A DNA stretch of 64,000 nt. It comes from an uncultured Phycisphaerales bacterium. GTDB taxonomy: Bacteria > Planctomycetota > Phycisphaerae > Phycisphaerales > SM1A02. Shown here piece by piece: positions 51,225 to 60,282 of the stretch (its first letter is position 1; each line of letters begins with the position of its first letter). The notes below the pieces were generated by a model. That model did no database searches. It worked only from the letters and a program-made list of their open reading frames with translations, and had not been told where the DNA came from. The position numbers and the translations under genes were made by a program. The stretch covers positions 1 through 64,000 of the forward strand of contig CAJQQE010000042.1 of the NCBI GenBank assembly GCA_905480395.1, in the 5' to 3' direction.

Positions 51225-54200
51225 TCAAACAGGCGTGTCAGAGGGTGACTGACTGGGCGGAGTTTCATCCCCACCTGCCCCGAAGAGCCGTTCACGCGTG
51301 AATTCGACCACGATATAGATCACGGGAACCACCAAGAGGCTGAGGAACGTCGAGGCGATCATGCCGCCGAAAACGGTGGTTCCGATCGAGTGTCTCGCGT
51401 TCGCGCCCGGGCCCGTGGCGATCACCAGCGGCACCACCCCAAGGATAAAGGCGAAGGCGGTCATGAGAATCGGGCGAAGCCGAAGACGAACCGCCTCCAT
51501 GGCCGCTTCCACGATTCCCCACCCATCTTCACGCAGTGTCTTGGCAAACTCCACGATCAGAATTGCATTCTTCGCCGCCAAGCCCACGAGCATCAAGACC
51601 CCGATCTGGCCGTAGACATCCAAAGGCAACCCACGGATATCCAGTGCGATCAGCGCTCCGAGCACGGCCAGCGGAACCGAGAGCAGGATGACGAACGGCA
51701 TCGCCCAACTCTCATAGAGCGCCGCCAGCACGAGGAAGATGGTGATCAAGGAAAGGCCGAAGATCATCGGCGCGATGCTGCCAACCTTCATTTGCTGATA
51801 CACCGTTCCGGTCCATTGGAATCCCCAGCCGTTCGGGGCCAGAACTTCCTCGGCGACCTTGGTCATGGCGATCACGGCTTCGCCGCCCGATTTACCCTTC
51901 GCGGGACCACCAATGATCTGGGCAGATTCAAAGAGGTTGTAATGCGGGATATTCATCGGACCCGCCTGCTGTTCGAGCTTCACGAACTGCGAGAGCGGAA
52001 TCTGGTCACCCTGCTTGTTGGCCACACGGAGTTGCAGGATGTCATCGAAGGTCATTCGATCGGCGCCTTCGGCCTGCAGATTGACCTGATAAACCTGATT
52101 GAATTGATTCCAATTGTTGACGTAATAGCCACCGAGATGAACCTGAAGCGTCTGGAACACGTCGCCCATGGAGAGGCCGAGCCGAGTCGCTTCGACACGA
52201 TCAATGTCAAGATTGACCTGCGGCACATCGGTCTTGAAATCACAAAGCAGCTTGCCGATCTCCGGCATTGCTTCGGCTTTCTCGATGAACTCCAGCGTCA
52301 CCGCAAGCAATTCGTCAGACCCCTGGCCGAGTTGATCGAGAACCTCGAACTGGAAGCCCCCGGTTGAACCCAGCCCCGGGATCGCCGGCGGATTGATCGG
52401 AATGCAGGTGGCACCCTCAATCACCGCGAGGTTCTTGCGTGAGGCCTTGATGATTTCAAAGGCCCCCTCACTCGACGCGGTGCGGTCCGCGAAGGGATCG
52501 AGAATCGCGAAGACCACTCCAGCGGCCGAGTCAGAATAGGTATCCAGGAAGTTGTAGCCAGCGACCGTATTGACGTACTGAATGCCCGGGGTATCCGACA
52601 AAATAGTCGCCGCAGCCGCACACGCTTCTTCGGTGCGTTCGAGCGACGAACCACTGGGAAGTGCCACGAATACAAAGAACCATCCCTGGTCCTCCGCGGG
52701 CACGAATCCCCCTGGCGTCTCCTTGAAACGATTGAACGTCAGCATGATCAGAAGGGCGAAGGCGATCAGGACCGCCCACCACAACTTACGCCCCAGCATG
52801 CCGACGAATCGACTCAATCCACTGGAGATCGAATCAAACGAGTCATTGAAGATTCGGAACGGCTTGATCCGATCCTCGCGAGGGGTATGGCGAAGCAGCA
52901 CCGCAGAGAGCGCGGGGCTCAGACTCAGCGAGTTAAACGCCGACAACCCGACGGAGAACGCGATGGTCAACGCAAACTGGTTGTACAACTGCCCGGCGAT
53001 GCCCGGCATGAACGCGGTCGGCACGAAGACCGCCAGCAGAACCGCCGTGGTCGCGACAATTGGCGGGGTGACTTCTTTCATCGCCGCGACCGCGGCCTCT
53101 CGACGCCCAAGCCCCTTCTCTAACTGCCGCTCCACATTCTCTACGACAACGATGGCGTCATCGACGACCAATCCCACGGCAAGCACCAGACCGAGCAGTG
53201 TCAAGGTGTTGATCGAGAAGCCAAAGGCGGCGAGTACGGCAAAGGTGGCGACGAGCGAGACCGGAATCGCGATGATCGGAATGATCGTCGTCCGCCAGCT
53301 CTGAAGAAAGACGAAGACGACAATGACCACGAGACCAATGGCTTCGAGCAGGGTGACCACGAGCTCCGACATGCTGTCTTTGACGAAGTCGGTGCTGTCG
53401 TAGGTGATCAACGCCTTGACGCCGTCGGGAAATCTTCCCTTCTTCTCCATCTCGTCAATCAACCCTTGGATCTGGTTGCTGAGCTGGATGGCGTTGGCCC
53501 CGGAACGCTGAAAGATCCCGAGCAGGGCGGTTGGCTGGTTCTGGTACGTGGTCGACGTCGCGTATGACTCCGCACCCAGTTCGACCCGGCCGATGTCCTT
53601 GACCTGAATCACCGCACCGTCACGCACCGCAATCACGATGTCGTTGAAGTCCTCGGCCTCCTTCAACTGGCCCTGCGTCGTCAACTGATAGGTGAACGCC
53701 ATTGACTCCGGAATCGGGGGCGCCCCGACCTGCCCGGCCGCGACATCGACATTCTGCGCTTTGACCGCATTGACCACGTCGTTGGGCGTGATCCCAATCG
53801 AAGCCATCTTGTCCGGGTCGAGCCAAATACGAATCGAATACTCGAGCAGTCCAAAGTTGGTGACTTGGCCGGCGCCCGGCAAGCGATTCAGCGCATCAAC
53901 CATGTTGATCTGCGCCCAGTTGCCGAGGAAGGAACTGTCGTAGCCTCCCGTGGTGTCGTACAAAGTCAGCAGACAGGTGATGTCCGACTCGGCTTTGTTG
54001 ATCGCGACACCGGATCGCTGGGTGACCTCCGGCAGCTGACCAATGGCGGTCTGCACCTTGTTCTGAATGTCGACCGCGGCAATGTCGACGTCGTACCCGA
54101 CCTCGAACGTCACGGTGATCGAACTCGCGCCATTCGACGTCGAGTTACTGGCGATGTAGATCATGCCCTCGACGCCATTGATCTGCTGTTCGAGTGGCGT

Positions 54201-54386
54201 GGTGATTACCCTCGCCACAACCTCAGCGCTGGAGCCGGGGTAGCCCGCATTCACCTGGACCGTGGGCGGCACGATCGGCGGAAACAACGAGACCGGAAGG
54301 GTGAAGATCGAGACCACGCCGACCACGACCATGAGGATCGCGATCGCGCTGGCAAAGATCGGTCGGGAAATGAAGAAACGAGTCAC
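51225..54386 (-). CDS. RND multidrug efflux permease (AcrB/MexB type, HAE1)
   Basis: This proton-driven inner-membrane pump is the middle part of a tripartite efflux system. Its 1,053 residues have the full HAE1 architecture: TM1 FISRPIFASAIAILMVVVGV, two large periplasmic loops, and 12 membrane segments. TM4 carries the paired Asp (LAVGLVVDDAIVVVENVER). The second half contains LAALYESWAMPFVILLSVPL and GQIGVLMLVGLAAKNAILIV with the relay Lys. The short tail (FGAGGDETPPSQSP) is cytoplasmic. CGGAG lies 7 bases before the ATG. It is the third gene of an operon with the outer-membrane factor and the adaptor. A drug-export rather than heavy-metal type is indicated. Confidence 0.95.
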   Translation of the reverse strand: MTRFFISRPIFASAIAILMVVVGVVSIFTLPVSLFPPIVPPTVQVNAGYPGSSAEVVARVITTPLEQQINGVEGMIYIASNSTSNGASSITVTFEVGYDVDIAAVDIQNKVQTAIGQLPEVTQRSGVAINKAESDITCLLTLYDTTGGYDSSFLGNWAQINMVDALNRLPGAGQVTNFGLLEYSIRIWLDPDKMASIGITPNDVVNAVKAQNVDVAAGQVGAPPIPESMAFTYQLTTQGQLKEAEDFNDIVIAVRDGAVIQVKDIGRVELGAESYATSTTYQNQPTALLGIFQRSGANAIQLSNQIQGLIDEMEKKGRFPDGVKALITYDSTDFVKDSMSELVVTLLEAIGLVVIVVFVFLQSWRTTIIPIIAIPVSLVATFAVLAAFGFSINTLTLLGLVLAVGLVVDDAIVVVENVERQLEKGLGRREAAVAAMKEVTPPIVATTAVLLAVFVPTAFMPGIAGQLYNQFALTIAFSVGLSAFNSLSLSPALSAVLLRHTPREDRIKPFRIFNDSFDSISSGLSRFVGMLGRKLWWAVLIAFALLIMLTFNRFKETPGGFVPAEDQGWFFVFVALPSGSSLERTEEACAAAATILSDTPGIQYVNTVAGYNFLDTYSDSAAGVVFAILDPFADRTASSEGAFEIIKASRKNLAVIEGATCIPINPPAIPGLGSTGGFQFEVLDQLGQGSDELLAVTLEFIEKAEAMPEIGKLLCDFKTDVPQVNLDIDRVEATRLGLSMGDVFQTLQVHLGGYYVNNWNQFNQVYQVNLQAEGADRMTFDDILQLRVANKQGDQIPLSQFVKLEQQAGPMNIPHYNLFESAQIIGGPAKGKSGGEAVIAMTKVAEEVLAPNGWGFQWTGTVYQQMKVGSIAPMIFGLSLITIFLVLAALYESWAMPFVILLSVPLAVLGALIALDIRGLPLDVYGQIGVLMLVGLAAKNAILIVEFAKTLREDGWGIVEAAMEAVRLRLRPILMTAFAFILGVVPLVIATGPGANARHSIGTTVFGGMIASTFLSLLVVPVIYIVVEFTRERLFGAGGDETPPSQSPSDTPV

Positions 54387-54420
54387 GCGTCACTCCGGGT
54401 CTGAACGAGCGGATACAGAA

Positions 54421-55692
54421 TCATTTGGAGCTGCCCTCATGGCCGGTCGCGGCCGTCGGCTCGATACCGTGTTTCGCGACGTGGGACTGACCGGGGTGTT
54501 TTCCGCCCTCGGTCTTCTTCCCCTTCGCCGCCTTCTGGTCCGCGACTTCCTTCTGCCAGGCCGCAAGCGACAAGGTCTTGGAACGAACCTTGGTATCAGA
54601 CTTCAAGAGATAAGGATTGCCCTCGACAACGATCGGAATGCCCGGTTCAAGCCCGGTGACCACTCGAAGTTCTTTCCATTGAGGGCCGAGGGTCACGTTC
54701 GCCCGGACGAGCTTGCTGTCCTTGACCGTCCAGACGAATGACTGTTGGGGCTCACTCTGGATCGCCTCGACGGGGACTACGATCTGATCCTTCATCTTTC
54801 CAAGATCAACCTCGATCTCCGCGAATAACCCGGGGACGAGTTTCAGATCAGTATTCGGAAATGACGCCCTCGCGATAAAAGTGGAACTGTCGACGGCGGC
54901 TTCATTATCGACGAGGTCAACATCGCCTTCGAAGGTCATGGTCGACCGGAGCCCTTGCACGGTGACCTTGACCCCCACCTTCGTCGACGGCCACACCGCG
55001 AGATAGTCCGGGAGTTCGGTGCCCGCGGGCTGAAAGACGACCCGCATGGGATCGAGATCGATGAGCACGGCCAGATCTTCGTGGATGCCGGGGCCGACCA
55101 GATTGCCGACATCGACGAGCCGACGACCGATTCGACCATCGAACGGCGCTGCCACTTCCGTGTATCCAAGGTTGATTTGAGCATTGACGAGGCTGGCCTC
55201 GGCGACCTGCACTTGCGCGGCCGCGGACTCAAGATTCGACCGGTACTGGTCAAAATTCTGAGCGGAGATCGCACCGGACGCCACCAATGGCTCGTTCCGC
55301 GTGTATTCACTGCGTGCGAAGTCGAAGGCGGCCTCCGCCGAACGCAATTGGCCTTGAGCCTCCAGAACGTTCGCTTCGAACGGAGGTTGCTCGATGACGA
55401 AGAGCGTCTGGCCGGCCTTGACCGAAGTCCCTTCTTCGAAGAGTCGCTGCTCTAGAAAACCCTCGACCCGAGCCTCGAGGGTGGCCTGCTGAACCGCCTC
55501 GGTATTGCCCGGATACCGGCGAAGGTCGGGGACGTCCATCTTTTCGGAGTTGACCGAGGTCACTTGGATCTCTGGAGGCTTGGGCGCTGCTGGCGCCGTC
55601 CTGCGACCGCAACCGTTCATCAGCACCGCTGCTGAGAGACCAGCGGCGGCCGCCATTCCGAGATTCCGCGGATCGAGCATCTTCGTCATCAT
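54421..55692 (-). CDS. RND efflux periplasmic adaptor (AcrA type lipoprotein)
   Basis: This 423-residue adaptor links the permease to the outer-membrane channel. A lipobox (AAVLMNGCGRR) precedes the usual order: beta-barrel strand, lipoyl half-motif (LEARVEGFLEQRLFEEGTSV), a helical hairpin (about 100-165), second lipoyl half (VAAPFDGRIGRRLVDVGNLV) and the membrane-proximal domain (VVTGLEPGIPIVVEGNP). The C-terminal 40 residues are rich in Lys, Gly and His (EGGKHPGQSHVAKHG), an unusual tail. The ATG at 55692 overlaps the outer-membrane factor stop by 4 bases. Confidence 0.93.
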   Translation of the reverse strand: MMTKMLDPRNLGMAAAAGLSAAVLMNGCGRRTAPAAPKPPEIQVTSVNSEKMDVPDLRRYPGNTEAVQQATLEARVEGFLEQRLFEEGTSVKAGQTLFVIEQPPFEANVLEAQGQLRSAEAAFDFARSEYTRNEPLVASGAISAQNFDQYRSNLESAAAQVQVAEASLVNAQINLGYTEVAAPFDGRIGRRLVDVGNLVGPGIHEDLAVLIDLDPMRVVFQPAGTELPDYLAVWPSTKVGVKVTVQGLRSTMTFEGDVDLVDNEAAVDSSTFIARASFPNTDLKLVPGLFAEIEVDLGKMKDQIVVPVEAIQSEPQQSFVWTVKDSKLVRANVTLGPQWKELRVVTGLEPGIPIVVEGNPYLLKSDTKVRSKTLSLAAWQKEVADQKAAKGKKTEGGKHPGQSHVAKHGIEPTAATGHEGSSK

Positions 55693-57221
55693 CCTGCATC
55701 CCCTGCTGTTCCGGCTGCTGCCGTGACGTCCAACGTGTTTTCTTCGATGTTCCAAGATCCCCCCAGCGCCTTGTAGAGGCCGACGGCATTGGAAGCGACC
55801 TGCCCGTTGACCACTGCAAGCTGCTGCTGCACCGCAAGCAGTTCGCGTTCTAGGTTCAGGAGTGATTCAAGATCTGAGACGCCTTGAGACAGTCGTTCCG
55901 TGGCCAGGGCGGTCGCCCGGTCGAAGGTCGACGCGGACTCGCCTAATCTCGATTGCTCCTGAAGGCTTGAGCCGTACGCAACCAACGCCGTCTCCACATC
56001 CGCGATCGCGTTGAGCACCGTGGATTCGTAGGACAGCAATGCCTGCAAGGCTTGCTCATTCCGGACGTCCACCACCGAACGAAGGCGACCCGCGGTGAAG
56101 AGCGGCCAGTTGATCTGCACGCCTAACAGGCCGCCGAGATTTCCTGGCGTGATCAACTCGTTGAATTCTGTACTGCTGTATCCGCCCTGCCCCGTCAATT
56201 TCAACGATGGGAATAAGGCCGCCTCGGCCACGCCAATGTTCGCCGCGGCCGCACCCAATTTTCGTTCCGCGGCGCGGATGTCGGGCCGGCGTCGGATCAC
56301 ATCCGCAGGAATCCCCACCGCGATTGAGATGGGTGGCTGCGGAACACCAAATTCCTCCGCAGACGCTGCGAATCGAGCACTCAACGGCCCGGCAGGCTCG
56401 GCAATCAGAACCGAGAGACGATTTATCGTGGTTGCCAGCTCATACTGCAAGGATGGAAGCTTGGCTTGTGCGGCCTGCAACTGGGCTTCCGCCTGGAGCA
56501 CCGAGAAGTCCGTGACCACGCCCTGCCGATATTGCTTCCGTGCCAACGAAAGTGTTTCAGCCTGCGCTTCGATAATGCTCTGAAGCGCCTTCATCTGGCC
56601 TTGGAGCGATCTGCCCTCGACGTAACTTCGAGCGACCTCAGCTCGGACCGTGATCAATATGTCACGGGAATACTCGATCTCCGCCAGCACATTGAATTCC
56701 GCGGACTGCATCGAACGCCGGACCTTGCCCCACAGGTCGATCTCCCAGCCAAAATCCAGACCCGCACTATAAAAATTGTCCCGCTCGGTCCCAGAAGAAT
56801 CGCTGCTCAGCCGGCTACCTCTGACGAAGTCTGCCTCTCCTGCGGCGGAAATCTGGGGATAAAGATCGGCTGCGGCGATGCCGTAAAGCGATCTCGCTTC
56901 GCGAATTCGGCTGGCTGCCGTTCGGAGATCAAGATTTTTCTGTTCCGCGATCGCGATCAGCTCGACCAGCATCGGATCGTCGAATCGCTTCCACCACGCT
57001 CCTGGGTCGACGCGTTCACGGGAGACGCCTTCCACCAGCTCTTCGTGCCAAGCATCCGGGCTGACCGAAGTGGGCGTGGTTGGGTCGGGCCCGACCATGC
57101 ATCCAGCCGATCCGACTGCCAACCACCCAAGAAGGCATGGCAGAACTCGGTTTCGGAAGAAGCGGGTGGCGCTTTGAGACCCTGACCACCCAGAGCTGGA
57201 AAATCTCGCTGAAACGTTCAT
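55689..57221 (-). CDS. RND efflux outer-membrane factor (OprM/NodT type lipoprotein)
   Basis: This is a TolC-superfamily outer-membrane channel of 510 residues and the first gene of the efflux operon. A long n-region and hydrophobic core end in a lipobox GSAGC, followed by MVGPDPTTP, the typical NodT start. Two OEP repeats follow (LRTAASRIREARSLYGIAAADLYPQI and the later LGAAAANIGVAEAALFPSLKL, with GVQINWPLFTAGRLRSVVDV). The start at 57221 lacks a good Shine-Dalgarno sequence; the in-frame GTG at 57248 is possible. The gene is divergent from the pentaheme lipoprotein, with about 140 bases between them. Confidence 0.92.
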   Translation of the reverse strand: MNVSARFSSSGWSGSQSATRFFRNRVLPCLLGWLAVGSAGCMVGPDPTTPTSVSPDAWHEELVEGVSRERVDPGAWWKRFDDPMLVELIAIAEQKNLDLRTAASRIREARSLYGIAAADLYPQISAAGEADFVRGSRLSSDSSGTERDNFYSAGLDFGWEIDLWGKVRRSMQSAEFNVLAEIEYSRDILITVRAEVARSYVEGRSLQGQMKALQSIIEAQAETLSLARKQYRQGVVTDFSVLQAEAQLQAAQAKLPSLQYELATTINRLSVLIAEPAGPLSARFAASAEEFGVPQPPISIAVGIPADVIRRRPDIRAAERKLGAAAANIGVAEAALFPSLKLTGQGGYSSTEFNELITPGNLGGLLGVQINWPLFTAGRLRSVVDVRNEQALQALLSYESTVLNAIADVETALVAYGSSLQEQSRLGESASTFDRATALATERLSQGVSDLESLLNLERELLAVQQQLAVVNGQVASNAVGLYKALGGSWNIEENTLDVTAAAGTAGDAG

Positions 57222-57362
57222 GCAACGCAAGGTACTCGCCCCAACCACCCCTTGTCACCAGTCGACAGAAAAAGCCAGACAATTCAACTGGAGGCCTGAG
57301 CAAGCCCGGCGGCCGCCCATCGGTACCATTGTGAGACCTCTTTTTCCCTTCCGGAGTGACCC

Positions 57363-60203
57363 GTGAACATCCGACGCACGAATGGTCTCGATTGCCACAA
57401 CCAACCCGCCTCGAACCTTCGCACGCTCCCGCTCCTTGCCGGCAGTCTTGTCTTCGTCCTGGCGGGATGCGGCGATGCCACTCCCGATTCAGCCGCGACG
57501 TCTGCCTCCAGTTCTTGGCGTTCCGTCACCGGTGAGATACTCGCCGCCGATTCATCCTGCACCGCCTGCCATGCCGCGAGCCCAGATACCGTTCGCCGGC
57601 TTGGAGTGAGCCGAGCACCTCAGATCCTCGGCGACACTGGCATTGGCGCCAGACGCTCGCCAGACGCGATCCGGCGACTGATCGGAGCCCATGGCGGGGA
57701 ACTCGGCCTCCGGATGCCCGACCTTCTCCACGGACTTCAACCAGCAGACAAGCAGCTGGCGGTCGAAGACCTGGTCAACTTCCTGGTGAGCCAAGGTGGT
57801 CCGATCGATCCACTGGCCGCCGCGATGGAAGTTTCTTCCGCCCAGATCTCCCAGGGCGCAACGCTCTGGCGATCCATTGGCTGCACCGCCTGTCACGGCA
57901 TGGATCCGGCAACCGCCGTCGGTCTTGAGGATCTGCAAACGTCCTGGACCCACGGAAGCCTCGCGTCCTATCTCGTTGATCCATTGGCGGCCCATCCCAG
58001 CGGACGCATGCCTTCGCTCAATCTGACCACCGATGAGGCGTCTTCACTCGCCGCCTATCTGCTCACCGGCGAGGGCGTGCTCGAGACGATCGCGTCGCGG
58101 CCAGGCTTGCAACTTCATTACTTCGACGGTGACTTCGATGGCGTCGGACCGATCAATGCCGTCGGCGGCTCGGCCGATCCGATCCGAATCCCCGTCCCTG
58201 GCGTCGGACCGTACGCCGGACAGGATTCCTTCGGGCTTCGCCTCTCCGGCGAGATCGAGATTCCAACCACCGGCGTCTGGAATTTCTACCTCACTTCGGA
58301 TGATGGCTCTGGACTCATGATCGACGGCAAGATGGTGGTCGACAACGGCGGCATTCACGGCGCTGTTATGAAGCGAGGATCGACCACGCTCGACGCAGGG
58401 CGACACGCGATCAACATCGGCTTCTTCGAAGCCTCCGGGGGCGAAGAGATCTCGCTCTCCTGGAGCGGTCCCGGGGTCGCGAGACAACCTGTTCCCGCCG
58501 AAGCGTTCTTCAGCGACGCCACCGTCCTCGCCCCCAACTGGGACCGCTTTGAACTTGACGACGAATCGATCCAGCGCGGAATGGTCCGCTTTGCCAAGAC
58601 CGGCTGCGGCACGTGCCATGTCCCGGAGATGCCCAAACTCGGCGAACTCGCGGACATCGCACCATTGTCGTCACTGATTGCGGGCCAAGGCTGTCTCGCC
58701 GAAGTGGTCCCGGCAACCGCCCCCGACTACCAGTTCACGACGGCGGAACGAGAACTACTCGACGAACTCATCAAGAACGTGGCGGCGCTCGACGAACCGC
58801 TTCCCGCGGACCTTGCCGTCGCGCACACCATGACCCGGCTGAATTGCATCGCCTGTCACGCTCGCTCCGATGTCGGCGGCCCAACCCCCGAAGCCCGAAC
58901 TCGATTCGTCGCCAATGACGACGCCGAACTCGGCGACGAAGGACGAATCCCTCCCGGCCTCGACGGCGTCGGAAACAAGTTGCAACTCAACGCACTGCGA
59001 AGCACGCTGGCAAAGGGCGAGAAGGTTCGCCCCTACATGAAGGCACGCATGCCGGTCTTCGGTTCCGACCAGACCGACGACCTCGTGGTTCACTTCGCCG
59101 CCGCCGACACCATTGCGGCTGATGGTCGGGAACCAAAGTTCGATGACGCCCGCGTCGCGGTGGGCCACGCCCTCACTGGCGTCGACGGCGTCTCGTGCGT
59201 GCAATGCCACACCGTCGCCGGCCATCCAGCCCTCGGCGTTCCTGCGGTGGACCTGACGTCGATGTACGCTCGCATCCGTCCCGGATGGTTCCGGAAGCAC
59301 CTTCTCGATCCGCAGAAAACCAACCCCGGAACCCGCATGACCGCATTCTGGGGCAATGGCGGTACCGAGCGGATCTTCCCCGAGTACCTCGGCGGCGACC
59401 CGACGAAGCAAGTAGACGCCATTCGCGCCTACCTCTCCCTCGGCGAATCAATGCCACTTCCGCGCGGGGTGGTTCCTGATGCGGGTGAATACGCGCTGAT
59501 CCCGATCGATGAGCCGATTCTCTTTGGAACCTTCATGCGAGATGTGAGCCCGCGAACCATCGCCGTCGGTCTCCCTGAAAATGTGCACTACGCCTGGGAC
59601 GCCGAACACGCCAGACTGGCCAAGGCGTGGCGAGGCGGATTCATGGATGCGGAGGGGACGTGGCGTGGCCGGGCCGGTCAGCTGGAACGCCCGGAAGGTC
59701 GATCCACGTTGCAGATGCCTGCCGGTCCCGCGATCGCCATGCTGTCGACCCGCGACGAGCCATGGCCCGCACCGTTCGCCCGCGACGCCGCAGGCATCCG
59801 CAACGGCGATTGGCGATTTGCCGGAACCACCCGAGACCGAAACCGACGGCCCACCTTCAATAGTGAACTCGATGGGGTTCGCATCACCGAAACCCCAATT
59901 CCCCGCCTGGCCGAAGGCGGCACCCGACTGGTTCGACGTTTCACCGTCGGGAGCGACGCCGGGAGAGGCGATCTCTACATGCGGGCTGCGGTGGCCGTCT
60001 CGATCGTCCCCGCCGGCGGCGAGGGACAGGATCGCGTCTGGCTCGTCAACGGCGAGCGCGACGTGCGGATCACCGGCGCGGAGTCGTTTCTTCGAGAAAT
60101 GCCCGGGGGCGGCGCAGAACTGCTTGTGAAGGTTCCCTTGAGCATGGTCGGCCGCGAGGATGCGGCCTTCGAAGGCGTATTCGATGTGGAGTTGTCGTGG
60201 TAA
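57363..60203 (+). CDS. Pentaheme c-type lipoprotein with PA14 domain
   Basis: The 946-residue exported protein has a lipobox VLAGC near residue 36. It carries five heme-c motifs: CTACH (about 67), CTACH (about 178), CGTCH (about 418), CIACH (about 497) and CVQCH (about 617), so five cytochrome-like modules or partial modules. A PA14-type carbohydrate-binding domain (about 245-385) lies between the second and third, with WNFYLTSDDGSGLMIDGKMVV and HAINIGFFEASGGEEISLSW. The last 230 residues are beta-rich without hemes (ethylbenzene-dehydrogenase-like character is possible). The propeller dehydrogenase follows after 79 bases, suggesting an electron-transfer pair. Confidence 0.82.
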   Translation: MNIRRTNGLDCHNQPASNLRTLPLLAGSLVFVLAGCGDATPDSAATSASSSWRSVTGEILAADSSCTACHAASPDTVRRLGVSRAPQILGDTGIGARRSPDAIRRLIGAHGGELGLRMPDLLHGLQPADKQLAVEDLVNFLVSQGGPIDPLAAAMEVSSAQISQGATLWRSIGCTACHGMDPATAVGLEDLQTSWTHGSLASYLVDPLAAHPSGRMPSLNLTTDEASSLAAYLLTGEGVLETIASRPGLQLHYFDGDFDGVGPINAVGGSADPIRIPVPGVGPYAGQDSFGLRLSGEIEIPTTGVWNFYLTSDDGSGLMIDGKMVVDNGGIHGAVMKRGSTTLDAGRHAINIGFFEASGGEEISLSWSGPGVARQPVPAEAFFSDATVLAPNWDRFELDDESIQRGMVRFAKTGCGTCHVPEMPKLGELADIAPLSSLIAGQGCLAEVVPATAPDYQFTTAERELLDELIKNVAALDEPLPADLAVAHTMTRLNCIACHARSDVGGPTPEARTRFVANDDAELGDEGRIPPGLDGVGNKLQLNALRSTLAKGEKVRPYMKARMPVFGSDQTDDLVVHFAAADTIAADGREPKFDDARVAVGHALTGVDGVSCVQCHTVAGHPALGVPAVDLTSMYARIRPGWFRKHLLDPQKTNPGTRMTAFWGNGGTERIFPEYLGGDPTKQVDAIRAYLSLGESMPLPRGVVPDAGEYALIPIDEPILFGTFMRDVSPRTIAVGLPENVHYAWDAEHARLAKAWRGGFMDAEGTWRGRAGQLERPEGRSTLQMPAGPAIAMLSTRDEPWPAPFARDAAGIRNGDWRFAGTTRDRNRRPTFNSELDGVRITETPIPRLAEGGTRLVRRFTVGSDAGRGDLYMRAAVAVSIVPAGGEGQDRVWLVNGERDVRITGAESFLREMPGGGAELLVKVPLSMVGREDAAFEGVFDVELSW

Positions 60204-60282
60204 ACCCACTCGTCCCGATCCCCTTGACGCCTCCGACCAAACGGACCAACCAGACCCGAGCGACCCGATACCGGAGCGAATC

